Below are positions 44,653-52,818 of a stretch of DNA of 64,000 nucleotides, in pieces. The translations under genes and the position numbers were made by a program. The stretch spans positions 327,989 to 391,988 of the forward strand of contig NZ_BMMV01000006.1 in NCBI RefSeq assembly GCF_014646115.1, in the 5' to 3' direction. Every line of letters begins with the position of its first letter. Positions within the stretch are counted from its first letter, which is position 1. The DNA is from Streptomyces camponoticapitis (GTDB taxonomy: Bacteria > Actinomycetota > Actinomycetes > Streptomycetales > Streptomycetaceae). The notes beneath the pieces are model-generated. The model was not told the DNA's origin. It saw only the letters and a list, made by a program, of their open reading frames with translations, and searched no databases.

Positions 44653-45255
44653 TCAGGGGTGGGAGTCCAGCGGGTTCTCCGCCATTCGCGCGCTGAGGCC
44701 GGACCGTACGGCGCCTGCGGCCGAGCTGTCCGGCTTGCGCTCCGCCTGGATCTGGAAGCACGCCAGGAAGTCCTTGGCGAGATCGAGCCGGGGATGGCCT
44801 TCCAGTACCTGGGACCTGAAAGCGGGAGTGAAGTCGTCCAGATCGCTGCCGATGATCTCCGTGCTGGTGGCGCGGGCCAGAAGGTACCCCTCCGGGTCGG
44901 CCGACACGTCCACCTCGGACGACATGTGCCGGATGATCACTTCCGACAGACGTTCGCGGCGCTCCGCCGGCCACCCGGCGCCGGCCGCGAACACCCGTGC
45001 CACATGCCCGCCGGCCTCCTCGAAGGAGACGGTATGGCTGTCGAACTCCGGCACCGGGCCGAGGTCGTGGAACAGCGCCGCCACATAGAGCAGTTCCGGG
45101 TCGAAGGGAATGCCGCGTGCCGTGCCGTGGGCCGCAGCCCACACGTAAGCGCGCAGGGAATGGTTGAGCAGCGCGGGTGAGTGGTAGGCGGACGCCACTT
45201 CGAGGGCGGCGGCCGACGTCGCGGTGTCCGGCACCACGAGGTCATCGAGGGTCAT
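44653..45255 (-). CDS. HD-domain protein
   Basis: 200 residues. NHSLRAYVWAAAHGTARGIP, LLYVAALFHDLGPVPEF (the HD doublet) and LSEVIIRHMSSEVDVSADPE form the HD metal site; EAGGHVARVFAAGAGWP continues the helix bundle. Related stand-alone proteins hydrolyse cyanamide, nucleotides or other phosphoesters; the start and spacing resemble cyanamide hydratase-like HD proteins. ATG follows AGGTGGG. A short gap of 21 bases separates it from the upstream MDR gene, so they are probably co-transcribed. Confidence 0.83.
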   Translation of the reverse strand: MTLDDLVVPDTATSAAALEVASAYHSPALLNHSLRAYVWAAAHGTARGIPFDPELLYVAALFHDLGPVPEFDSHTVSFEEAGGHVARVFAAGAGWPAERRERLSEVIIRHMSSEVDVSADPEGYLLARATSTEIIGSDLDDFTPAFRSQVLEGHPRLDLAKDFLACFQIQAERKPDSSAAGAVRSGLSARMAENPLDSHP

Positions 45256-45276
45256 ATTTCCCACCTGGTGGCAGTC

Positions 45277-46191
45277 CTAGGGGATGTGAATGATCGTCTT
45301 GCCGGCGGTGCGCCGGTCCGGGGCGAAAGCGGCGGGGGTCTCGGACAACGGCCGCACGGCCCCGACAACGGGCTTGAGCCGTCCGTCTCGGAGCCGCCGG
45401 GCGAGGTCCGTGAGCCGGGCGCGATCGGGTTCCACGACGAAGAAGACGGCCCGCCCGTCGGCGGGCTGGACCCTGGGTGGCATGGCGATGGTGACGAGCG
45501 TCCCGCCGGCGCGGACCAGAGTGGTGGAGCGGTCGAGGATCTCCCCGCCGATCACGTCGAACACCACGTCGACCTCGCCCGCGTCCTCCAGGCGGTCGGC
45601 CTGGAGGTCCAGGAAGGCGTCCGCGCCGAGACCCAGTGCCGTGTCCCTGTCGGCGGCCCGACCGGTGCCGATCACGCGGGCTCCCCTCTCGTGTGCCAGC
45701 TGCACCGCGATGGACCCGACACCGCCCGCGGCGCCATGGATCAGAACGGTCTGTCCTGTCGTGAGCCGCCCGTGGTCGAAGAGACCCTGCCACGCGGTCA
45801 GTCCGGAGATCGGCAGCGCGGCGGCCACGGTGTGGTCGACGTCCGCCGGCAGTGGCGCGAGGTTGCGGGCCTCCACCGCGGCGTACTCGGCCAGTGATCC
45901 GTTTCGGCTCCAGTCGGTGAGTCCGAATACTCGCTGGCCGACGGTGAGGCCGGTGGTGCCGTACCCCAGTTCGGCGACGACACCTGACAGTTCGTGCCCG
46001 GGGACGCTCGGGGTCCGGTCACGGCCGGCGCGGTCGGACCAGGTTCCGGGCCAGTCGAGCTCGCCGGGGGTGAATCCGGCTGCGTGCACGCGCACGATGA
46101 CGTCGTTCTCAGCGGCGTGCGGATAGGGCATGTCCGACAGGGAGAGTCCACCGACACCGGCGTCGCGGTCTCGGACAGTGATGGCTTGCAT
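45277..46191 (-). CDS. MDR NADPH:quinone oxidoreductase-like protein
   Basis: 304 residues. MQAITVRDRDAGVGGLSLSD opening, VPGHELSGVVAELGYGTTGL and the cofactor loop TVLIHGAAGGVGSIAVQLAH are standard for zinc-independent quinone/enoyl reductases. No cysteine cluster. AAGGA lies upstream of the ATG; the frame is open further upstream but lacks a site. Likely operon with the HD-domain gene. Confidence 0.87.
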   Translation of the reverse strand: MQAITVRDRDAGVGGLSLSDMPYPHAAENDVIVRVHAAGFTPGELDWPGTWSDRAGRDRTPSVPGHELSGVVAELGYGTTGLTVGQRVFGLTDWSRNGSLAEYAAVEARNLAPLPADVDHTVAAALPISGLTAWQGLFDHGRLTTGQTVLIHGAAGGVGSIAVQLAHERGARVIGTGRAADRDTALGLGADAFLDLQADRLEDAGEVDVVFDVIGGEILDRSTTLVRAGGTLVTIAMPPRVQPADGRAVFFVVEPDRARLTDLARRLRDGRLKPVVGAVRPLSETPAAFAPDRRTAGKTIIHIP

Positions 46192-46933
46192 GGCAGATCC
46201 TTGCTCGGATGAAGGTCTTTCGAGAACGAGCACACAGACGCCCGTGAAGTACGGCCGGCCGGTCGAGCGATGACCGGCCATGACCCATCACACCTCCTGG
46301 TCGGCGACCGAGCCGCTCGACAGGGCAGGCGGTAGGTCATTTGCCGCCGTGATGTCGACCGTACGGTCAGGACCGCCCGGCTGTGTGGGCCATTTCGGCA
46401 GGGGTCCACCGGGCCACTTCGCCACCCCGCGAGGTCTTCCACGGGGCCGCTTCGCCACGTTGCGGACCCCGCCCGAATCGGAACCGCAGAGCCGCCGAGC
46501 ACCGGCCGGAACCTTCTCGCGCGGCAGGTCCGCACCGGGTATCAGTGCGATTCCACGGCGACTTGACGTCAATGCCTGCCGATCCCTGCCGATCTCATCG
46601 GTATCATCGGCCTGATACCTCCCTCGCCGACCACCCGCTGAAGGGTGGCTCTGTCCTGTCGCCCCCGGCGGACTTCTCGTCGATCGCACGCATGGAGCGC
46701 GTGAACGGGGGCACAAGCCGGGCGGATGAGGTGGCGTCATCGAGGGTGCACGGCGCGCGAGATCGCATGCGCGGGCCGGGCTCCTCACCCACCGCTGAGA
46801 TCCGGACCCGGCCGGGCCGGCCCCCACAGGGGCCGTGTCGCGAGGGTTCCGAAGACGACAGAACATCCGCAACGGCGCGGAACGGATCTGTCTGCCTTGT
46901 TGGCGAGAACCCAGACGAGGAAGGCACCTGCCC
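46192..46933. other. 740-bp region with repeats, no supportable gene
   Basis: Three imperfect copies of GGGCCNCTTCGCCAC begin at 46387, 46411 and 46444. A symmetric cluster of GCCGAT sites lies at 46578-46611. Open frames on both strands here are Arg/Pro-rich with poor codon bias and no ribosome site, so I call none of them. The region presumably carries the promoters of the MDR operon (leftward) and the DUF2267 gene (rightward). Confidence 0.45.
46578..46611. promoter_or_regulatory. Nested GCCGAT/ATCGGC inverted repeats
   Basis: GCCGAT at 46578 and 46588, then ATCGGT at 46597 and ATCGGC at 46606. The outer and inner pairs share nearly the same centre (about 46595), giving a four-half-site palindromic cluster. 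Looks like a multi-subunit operator; no cognate regulator identified. Confidence 0.4.
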
Positions 46934-47470
46934 ATGCAACTCCAGGCCGCAGCAGCTCCGGCGAAGGTCTTCACGTTCGACCGAATGCTTGAGACCGTGC
47001 GCTACGAAGGCGCCTACCCCACCCGCGAGCGGGCCGAGGAGTCGGTCACCCGTGTACTGACAGCCTTCGGACAGCAACTCGCCGATGGCGAACGCGCCTC
47101 CCTGGCGGCCCAGCTGCCCGCCGAGGCCGCGCGTCTGCTCGGCGCCGCCGCCCCGGCCGAGCCGCTGTCCGGCCAGGAGTTCGTGAAGGAGCTGGCTACT
47201 CGAACCGGCGGAACCCCGGCCACCACACGCTGGGACACCAGCACTGTGCTCACCCTCGTCGGGCACATCGCGGGGAGCGAGGTCCTCACTCGGGTTCTCG
47301 CGCAGCTGCCGCCCGGTTACGCCCTCCTGTTCGGCCGCGCCGAACTCACTCAGGTGGCACGGCAGAGGCGCGAGGGCATCGCACTGCCCGCCACCCGCCG
47401 AACGGTTCCCCTGACGTCGAAGTTCAAGCCGTCGAACGCGGGGGCAGAGGTCGCGACGGCGGGACGGTAG
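46934..47470 (+). CDS. DUF2267 family protein
   Basis: 178 residues. FDRMLETVRYEGAYPTRERA EESVTRVLTAFGQQLADGER and LAAQLPAEAARLLGAAAPAE form one DUF2267 helical unit and the second half (VLTLVGHIAGSEVLTRVLAQ, LPPGYALLFGRAELTQ) another. The family is of unknown function and often sits with gas-vesicle or stress genes. AGGAAGG precedes the ATG. Confidence 0.78.
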   Translation: MQLQAAAAPAKVFTFDRMLETVRYEGAYPTRERAEESVTRVLTAFGQQLADGERASLAAQLPAEAARLLGAAAPAEPLSGQEFVKELATRTGGTPATTRWDTSTVLTLVGHIAGSEVLTRVLAQLPPGYALLFGRAELTQVARQRREGIALPATRRTVPLTSKFKPSNAGAEVATAGR

Positions 47471-47500
47471 TACCAGGACGGTTGTCCAGGGAGGCCAATT

Positions 47501-47533
47501 GGGGTCGTGCGGTCCGCGGGGCCGCACGACCCC
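47501..47533. terminator. 12-bp stem hairpin between two genes
   Basis: GGGGTCGTGCGG (47501-47512) and CCGCACGACCCC (47522-47533) with a nine-base loop, between the DUF2267 gene and the next co-directional gene whose start is 31 bases further. Terminator or attenuator. Confidence 0.5.
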
Positions 47534-47564
47534 GCTCCAATGCCGCTCACTGAAAGGAAGTCGT

Positions 47565-48014
47565 ATGACGCAGACCTCGGGTGCCGCGCCGGACGTGAAA
47601 CCGGCCGCGACAGAGCCGGTGCTGGATATCCACCTGCAGATGCTTGTACAGCTGCTCGGGCAGGAACTTCGCTCCGCCCTCCCCGTGATACTGAACGTTC
47701 CCGGGGGCGTGCTGTCGGGAGACCTGATCAGTCACGAGGCCTGGAAGGCGGCCTGGGCACAGGATCTGCGCAAGATCGCGGGAGAGGGAGCCCGGACCAT
47801 GGCGATCTTCCCGGAGACGGTGGACCAGGGCGTGGAGGAAGCCCGCGGCGGAGCCGGGCCGGAAGGACTTCCACGGTGGATTCACCTTCGTAACGCCACT
47901 ATCCTGACCGGCTCCAGCGCTCCGGTCTGGTTGGCGTTGTGGCGTGCCCGGTTGGCCGACGTATCAGGATGGACACTCGGCAGGGCGGCGCCGGACGACC
48001 ACCACGACCGCTGA
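47565..48014 (+). CDS. Hypothetical protein
   Basis: 149 residues, family not recognised. Mostly helical with VLDIHLQMLVQLLGQELRSA, NVPGGVLSGDLISHEAWKAA and a C-terminal LPRWIHLRNATILTGSSAPV WLALWRARLADVSGWTLG. No signal peptide or membrane helix. The regular composition, high third-position GC and strong AAAGGAAG ribosome site support a real gene. Its stop nearly touches the stop of the convergent LuxR-type gene. Confidence 0.72.
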   Translation: MTQTSGAAPDVKPAATEPVLDIHLQMLVQLLGQELRSALPVILNVPGGVLSGDLISHEAWKAAWAQDLRKIAGEGARTMAIFPETVDQGVEEARGGAGPEGLPRWIHLRNATILTGSSAPVWLALWRARLADVSGWTLGRAAPDDHHDR

Positions 48015-48015
48015 C

Positions 48016-49167
48016 TCACATCGCCGTCGCCGAGTGGAAGAGCGCCGCCGCCTCACCTCGTGAACCGAGCGAGAGCTTGGACAGGATGTTGGCGACGTGG
48101 AATTTCACGGTGGACTCGCTGATGTGCAGTTCCCGCGCGATGGTCCTGTTCCGCTCGCCGAGCGCGAGGCGCTCAAGCACTTCCAGCTCCCGCGCTCCCA
48201 GACCGGCCAGTGGGTCGGCGGCGCCCGCGGTCCCACCGTGCGTGGGAGAGGGCAGGGGCCTGGCGGTCCTGGTGGCCGCCGCCTCGGACAACGCCAGGGG
48301 CAGCGTCAGCTTGGCCGTCATCCCCCAGCCGGGCACGGCGTCCAGTTCGAAGGAGCCGCACTGGGCCTCCACCCGCTGGGCGATCCGGCTGACGCCGAGA
48401 TCGTCCCGCGCTATGCCCGGTCCGTCGTCCCGTACGGTCGCCACCAGCTCGGCGAGCCCGAGCTGCCAGCCGACCCTGATCCGCCTGACCTCGCTCTGCC
48501 GCAGTGCCGCCAGGACAACGGCCCGCACGAACACTCTGGCCGCGTGCGCGGTGGCCGACGTCAGCGACCGGTCGTCCCCGGGCGGGTCGAGTTCCAGCCG
48601 CACCGCGCTGTGGCTGAGCAGCGTCTTGAGCGAGTCGGACAGATGACTGAAAGCCTGCCTGGCCGGCTCCTCCCACACCGGTGAGGTGCCCCACTGGGAA
48701 TCGTTGCGCAGTTCGATGAGCGCGTTGACGGCCAGGTCGACGGCGGTCGACCGGGCGGCGGGGTCGTCCAGGCGGTGGCTGCGCAGGACGCCCAGGATCC
48801 CGGAGAGCGCGGTCGCGTGCGCCTCGCCCAGTTCGGCGACGACATGGGACCTGGCCTGCGCGACCGCGCGGGACTGGGCGAGCGTGCTCGGGGTGGCGTC
48901 CGTGACCAGTCGCTCCAGATGCGTGGTGAACAGGTCCACCAACGCCTGCACGGTCGAGACGATGTCCGCCGGGAGGGGAGTGGGAGTGTCCTCGTCGAGG
49001 ACCATGACCAGGCCGGCGCCCCGGGGAGTGAGATCGCTCGCGACGACGAGGACAGGCCACGGCGCCCCAGCGAGTTCCGCCGTTCCCTGCCACGGGTGGC
49101 CCGGTGTGACCTGGGCGACAAGCGCGCCGAGATCACCGAGTTGCGCGGGAGCACGCTCGCCGTACAC
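48016..49167 (-). CDS. Histidine-kinase-ATPase-like/LuxR HTH hybrid regulator
   Basis: About 383 residues with unusual domain order: an N-terminal sensor-like segment (GAPWPVLVVASDLTPRGAGL), a dimerisation-like helical region (VVAELGEAHATALSGILGVL), a degenerate GHKL ATPase-like region (LVATVRDDGPGIARDDLGVS), and a C-terminal LuxR-type HTH (LGARELEVLERLALGERNRT IARELHISESTVKFHVANIL). The phosphorylatable His of a normal kinase is not obvious. Start uncertain: 5' sequence overlaps an oppositely oriented gene remnant, so the native N-terminus may have been lost. GTG at 49167 is the most plausible in frame. Confidence 0.7.
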   Translation of the reverse strand: MYGERAPAQLGDLGALVAQVTPGHPWQGTAELAGAPWPVLVVASDLTPRGAGLVMVLDEDTPTPLPADIVSTVQALVDLFTTHLERLVTDATPSTLAQSRAVAQARSHVVAELGEAHATALSGILGVLRSHRLDDPAARSTAVDLAVNALIELRNDSQWGTSPVWEEPARQAFSHLSDSLKTLLSHSAVRLELDPPGDDRSLTSATAHAARVFVRAVVLAALRQSEVRRIRVGWQLGLAELVATVRDDGPGIARDDLGVSRIAQRVEAQCGSFELDAVPGWGMTAKLTLPLALSEAAATRTARPLPSPTHGGTAGAADPLAGLGARELEVLERLALGERNRTIARELHISESTVKFHVANILSKLSLGSRGEAAALFHSATAM

Positions 49168-49275
49168 GTCACCGGGAGCGTGGACCGGCACCGCTTCGGC
49201 GTTTCCGGCAACCAGCTGGGCATGATCACCGGGCTCGCCGCCATCGACGTCGACGCGGGGTTCAGCAGGGCCTGA
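49108..49275 (+). pseudogene. 3' remnant of a YceI-like gene
   Basis: 56 codons with nearly all third positions G or C reading DLGDKRAEITELRGSTLAVH, VTGSVDRHRFGVSGNQLGMI, TGLAAIDVDAGFSRA and stop. This resembles the last third of YceI-family lipid-binding proteins (cf. the HRFGVSGN segment). No matching upstream part exists on this strand; instead the oppositely oriented LuxR-type gene begins here, so the gene appears 5'-truncated by a rearrangement. Family call is tentative, coding bias is direct. Confidence 0.5.
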
Positions 49276-49315
49276 GCCCCGCCCGTAATCCGGGGGAACG
49301 ACGTCCCGGGAGGCC

Positions 49316-50146
49316 CTAGGAACGGGGCAGGCGGGTGGCGGTTTCGAGGAAGAAGGCGTCGATTCCCTGCACGGCCTCGATGAACTCCGTGAGGTTGATG
49401 GGCTTGGCCACGTACGCGTTGGCATGCTGCCGATACGCGCCCGCGATGTCGTCCGGGGCGGCGGAGGTAGTGAGGACGACGACGGGGATGCTGCCCAGGT
49501 CCTGGTCCTTCTTGAGGGCCGCCAGCAGTTCCCTGCCGTTCATCCGCGGCATGTTCAGGTCGAGGATGATCAGGTCGGGGCGCTCGTTGGCGGTGTCGCG
49601 CAGGTGGTCGAGGGCCGCGAGGCCGTCGGGGACCTGCGCGATGCTGCGGGCCATGCCACGTTCGACGAGGGCATCCTCGATGAGCAGGGCATCCGCGGGA
49701 TCGTCCTCGACCAGGAGCACGGTGTAGGGCCGGTCGGTGGTGAAGGCGTTCACGGTGGGACTCCTGTGCTCGGTGTGGGGCAGTGGGCGTGAGGCGGGCC
49801 GGGCGGTGAAGACGAGACCGGGCCAGCGCTGTCGCGCTCCCTGCCGGCTGATTCCCCACGCCGCACCGAGCTGGGGGTAGTTGGCGCCTGCTCGGGCGGC
49901 CGCGGCGGCCTCCTGCTGGGCACACCGGGTCACCGCCCGGCTGAGGTGGGCCAGAGCCCGCAGATGGTCCAGCGGACCGCCGGCAGCCGGTTCGGATCCT
50001 GTCAGATCCGTGGCCCCGTGCGGGCTGTCCGCCGTTGGGAGGCCGGGGAGTTGGGCGACCATACGGCGTACCAACTCGTTCACCGCCTCCTCTGCCAGTT
50101 CGGTCAGTTCCCGCCCCTCGGCGGAGGTGGTGACATCGGCGCCCAT
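49316..50146 (-). CDS. HTH domain fused to response-regulator receiver
   Basis: 276 residues in one open frame. The first ~130 residues carry helices with LSRAVTRCAQQEAAAAARAG and a short HTH (NYPQLGAAWGISRQGARQRW). The last ~145 residues are a stand-alone type receiver (Rcp1-like): TVLLVEDDPADALLIEDALV, acceptor Asp in LIILDLNMPRMNGREL, and NAYVAKPINLTEF. A GTG at 49753 directly before the receiver has AGGAG seven bases upstream, so a 145-residue receiver could also be made separately. Divergent from a CHASE3-type kinase that is its probable partner. Confidence 0.75.
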   Translation of the reverse strand: MGADVTTSAEGRELTELAEEAVNELVRRMVAQLPGLPTADSPHGATDLTGSEPAAGGPLDHLRALAHLSRAVTRCAQQEAAAAARAGANYPQLGAAWGISRQGARQRWPGLVFTARPASRPLPHTEHRSPTVNAFTTDRPYTVLLVEDDPADALLIEDALVERGMARSIAQVPDGLAALDHLRDTANERPDLIILDLNMPRMNGRELLAALKKDQDLGSIPVVVLTTSAAPDDIAGAYRQHANAYVAKPINLTEFIEAVQGIDAFFLETATRLPRS

Positions 50147-50177
50147 GGGACGCACTCTAGGCCCGCCGAACACCCGC

Positions 50178-50193
50178 GACAACTGTTGTTGTC
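50178..50193. promoter_or_regulatory. Inverted repeat in the divergent promoter
   Basis: GACAAC-TGTT-GTTGTC, perfect 6-bp arms, 32 bases upstream of the HTH-receiver gene and 66 bases upstream of the kinase gene. A likely binding site for the HTH domain of the adjacent protein or another regulator. Confidence 0.5.
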
Positions 50194-50258
50194 AGGCAAC
50201 GGTACACTCCGCTGACTCGGAGCCTCTCCGAGCCCTGGAGCAACGAGGAGAGCGCGTC

Positions 50259-51818
50259 GTGAGCAGCCGAGACCCGGACGGAATAAGACACCCCGGCAGT
50301 ACCCGAGCCGTCCCGCTCCCCCGCTGGACCACCCGCCGCTGGGTGGCGGCGGGCACCGCGGTGGCACTGGTGCTCCTGATCGCGCTCGTCCTGTGCGGGT
50401 CGTGGATCTTCGCTCGCTCCACCGCCATCAACAACCGCCTGGTGGACCGCTCTTCGCCGGCCCTGATCGCCTCGGTCCGGTACGAGAGCGCACTGGTCGA
50501 CCAGGAGACCGGCATCCGCGGCTTCGGCATGACGGCCCGCCCCGAGTTCCTCGCGCCGTACCGCACGGGACTGGCCCGCCAGGAGGCCGCCGAACGGCAG
50601 TTGCGGAAACTGGGCGCCGGGAACACCCAGACTCTGCGGGATCTCACCGAGGTGCGGCGGCTCGCCGACCGCTGGCGGTCCCGGATCGCCGGGCCCATCG
50701 CCACGTCGGAGACGCCCGCCCTGGTGGCACGGGAGCGGACGGAGGAAGCGAAGGTCCTCTTCGACTCGCTCCGTACCGCGATGTCCACACAGCAGCGGCA
50801 TCTTGAGGATCAGCGAGTCGCCGCACGGGCGGACCTCCTTGACGCGCGCGCCTTGCGGAACTGGACCTTCGCGGCGATCGCTCTGGTGATCCTGACCCTG
50901 GCCGGCTCCGTCGTCGTCGCCCTGCGCCGGGGAGTCACCAACCATCTGGATCGGCTCTCCGACGACGTACGCACGGTGGCCGCGGGAGACTTCACCCACC
51001 CCGTCACCGGATCGGGCCCCGCGGACCTGCGGCTGCTCGCATCGGACATCGAGGCCATGCGCGCCCGGCTCGCGGCCGAACTGCTCCACCGTGAGGCGGC
51101 GAGCGCGGAACTCGCCGCCCAGGCCGAGGAGTTGAGCCGCTCCAACGCGGAGCTGGAACAGTTCGCGTACGTGGCCTCCCACGACCTCCAGGAGCCGCTG
51201 CGCAAGGTCGCCAGCTTCTGCCAGCTCCTGGAGCGCCGCTACTCCGACCAACTCGACGACCGCGCGCGGCAGTACATCGACTTCGCCGTGGACGGCGCCA
51301 ACCGTATGCAGGGACTGATCAGCGATCTGCTGGCGTTCTCACGCGTCGGGCGGCTCCTCGCCGACCAGAGCACGGTGGACCTGGAGGATGTCTACGAGCG
51401 CACGCTCTACGCACTCAGCGAGAGCATCGAGGAGTCGGGCGCCGTGATCACCCATGACCCGCTGCCCGCCGTCGAGGGCGACCGCACCCAACTCGGCATG
51501 CTTTTCCAGAACTTGGTCGCCAACGCCGTCAAATTCCGCGACCCCCGACGCTCTCCGAACATCCACATCAGCGCCCGGCGGACGGACGGGGAGTGGGAGT
51601 TCGCCGTCGAGGACAACGGCATCGGCATCGCGCCCGAGTTCGCCGAACGTGTCTTCGTCGTCTTCCAGCGGCTGCACACCCGCGAGCAGTACTCGGGCAA
51701 CGGCATCGGCCTCGCCCTGTGCAAGAAGATCGTCGAGTATCACGGCGGCACGATCAGCCTCGACCCCGATCACTCCCCGGGCGCCCGCCTCGTCTTCACC
51801 CTGCCCAAGAGTTCCTAG
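50259..51818 (+). CDS. Sensor histidine kinase with CHASE3-like domain
   Basis: 519 residues. Membrane helix (VAAGTAVALVLLIALVLCGS), extracytoplasmic CHASE3-like helical domain (YESALVDQETGIRGFGMTAR; ERQLRKLGAGNTQTLRDLTE), second helix (FAAIALVILTLAGSVVVALR), HAMP, coiled coil, HisKA with LEQFAYVASHDLQEPLRKVA and HATPase with LFQNLVANAVKFRD, VEDNGIGIAPEFAE and GNGIGLALCKKIVEYHGG. The HDLQEPLRKV type kinases pair with Rcp1-like receivers, as found divergently here. GTG start has GAGGAG eight bases upstream. Confidence 0.9.
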   Translation: MSSRDPDGIRHPGSTRAVPLPRWTTRRWVAAGTAVALVLLIALVLCGSWIFARSTAINNRLVDRSSPALIASVRYESALVDQETGIRGFGMTARPEFLAPYRTGLARQEAAERQLRKLGAGNTQTLRDLTEVRRLADRWRSRIAGPIATSETPALVARERTEEAKVLFDSLRTAMSTQQRHLEDQRVAARADLLDARALRNWTFAAIALVILTLAGSVVVALRRGVTNHLDRLSDDVRTVAAGDFTHPVTGSGPADLRLLASDIEAMRARLAAELLHREAASAELAAQAEELSRSNAELEQFAYVASHDLQEPLRKVASFCQLLERRYSDQLDDRARQYIDFAVDGANRMQGLISDLLAFSRVGRLLADQSTVDLEDVYERTLYALSESIEESGAVITHDPLPAVEGDRTQLGMLFQNLVANAVKFRDPRRSPNIHISARRTDGEWEFAVEDNGIGIAPEFAERVFVVFQRLHTREQYSGNGIGLALCKKIVEYHGGTISLDPDHSPGARLVFTLPKSS

Positions 51819-51891
51819 CCGCCGCTCAGGCCGACGGAAGGCGCTCCGTCACCGGCCCGGCACGGCCCGGCAGCGCCGCGGGGAGGACCCT

Positions 51892-52626
51892 TCAGGCGGT
51901 TGTGGGGCGGGAGCCCGCGCGGGCGGCGAGTTCCTTGAGGACGGTCTGTGCTGCCGCGGCGGCGGATGCGGGGTTCTGGCCGGTGACGAGGTTGCCGTCG
52001 ACGATCACGTGCGAGGACCAGGCCGGTCCGGCGACGTAGTCGGCTCCGGCCGCCTTGAGGCGGGTGCCCAGCAGCCAGGGGGCGTTGGCGGCCAGGCCGG
52101 TCTGAGTCTCCTCCTCGTCGGTGAAGGACGTCATGCGGCGTCCCTTGAACAGCCATTGACCCTCGTCGTCGCCGGCGGTGAGGAAGGCCGCCTGGCCGTG
52201 GCACAGTGACGCGACGACCTTCGACCGGTCGGGGAGCAGGGTCCGCAGTACCCGGGCGGCGTCCTCGTTCACGGCCAGGTCCTGCATGGGGCCGTGACCG
52301 CCGGGGATGAACACACCGTCGTACGCGGTGGGGTCGACGTCCTCAAGGCGCTCAGGCGCGGCGAGCAGCTCCTTCACACCTTCCAGGTACGCGCGCAGTT
52401 CCGCGGCCTTCTCCTCGTCCCCGTTGTTGGCCTGTGCGGTCAGGCTCATCTCGTCCACGACGGCCGGGCGGCCTCCCGGCGTGGCCACGGTGAGCTCGAT
52501 TCCCGCTTCGGTGAACACCTTGTGCGGTTCGGCGAACTCCTCGCTCCAGAACCCGGTGGGGCGCTGCGAGCCGTCCTGCTGGCTCCACTTCGTCGCTCCG
52601 CTGAGAATGACGAGCAGTGATGTCAT
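51892..52626 (-). CDS. DJ-1/PfpI family protein (Hsp31-like)
   Basis: 244 residues. FTEAGIELTVATPGGRPAVV, the DPTAYDGVFIPGGHGPMQDL strand, nucleophile elbow KVVASLCHGQAAFLTA with the reactive Cys, and the later VIVDGNLVTGQNPASAAAAA match the DJ-1/PfpI superfamily. Relatives act as glyoxalase III, protein/nucleotide deglycases or chaperones. GGAGGT four bases before the ATG. Divergent from a CGNR zinc-finger protein with a paired operator between them. Confidence 0.88.
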   Translation of the reverse strand: MTSLLVILSGATKWSQQDGSQRPTGFWSEEFAEPHKVFTEAGIELTVATPGGRPAVVDEMSLTAQANNGDEEKAAELRAYLEGVKELLAAPERLEDVDPTAYDGVFIPGGHGPMQDLAVNEDAARVLRTLLPDRSKVVASLCHGQAAFLTAGDDEGQWLFKGRRMTSFTDEEETQTGLAANAPWLLGTRLKAAGADYVAGPAWSSHVIVDGNLVTGQNPASAAAAAQTVLKELAARAGSRPTTA

Positions 52627-52706
52627 GACTACCTCCGGTTGTGTGGGCGCGGCACCGCTGCCGGCCCGGCATGGGCCTCAACATCGCCCTGTTAGGACCG
52701 TAACAC

Positions 52707-52757
52707 GTTAGCCAATGACGTAGAAAAGCGAGCAGCCTCGCCGAGTGCTTGGCTAAC
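52707..52757. promoter_or_regulatory. Paired inverted half-sites in a divergent promoter
   Basis: GTTAGCCAA (52707-52715) and TTGGCTAAC (52749-52757) are perfect inverted copies 42 bases apart, within an AT-richer stretch between the DJ-1 gene and the CGNR gene. A third partial copy, GTTAG, lies at 52691. Spacing near four helical turns suggests a protein bridging two sites or two dimers, probably the adjacent CGNR protein. Confidence 0.6.
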
Positions 52758-52818
52758 ACACTTCCCACATGACGTACCGATGAGGGTGCTGTAGAGTGTC
52801 GATCCAGGAGAGAGGTGC

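Noticed and set aside
44050..45180. 376-residue plus-strand frame
   Set aside because: Crosses a SnoaL-like gene in the wrong frame, a strong hairpin and the antisense of an HD-domain gene.
46387..46458. CRISPR-like repeats in the 740-bp gap
   Set aside because: Only three degenerate 15-base copies with uneven 24- and 33-base steps and no cas gene nearby.
49168..49425. Upstream extension of the LuxR-type hybrid frame
   Set aside because: Overlaps a plus-strand stretch with strong coding bias and then the neighbouring receiver gene; sequence is not protein-like.
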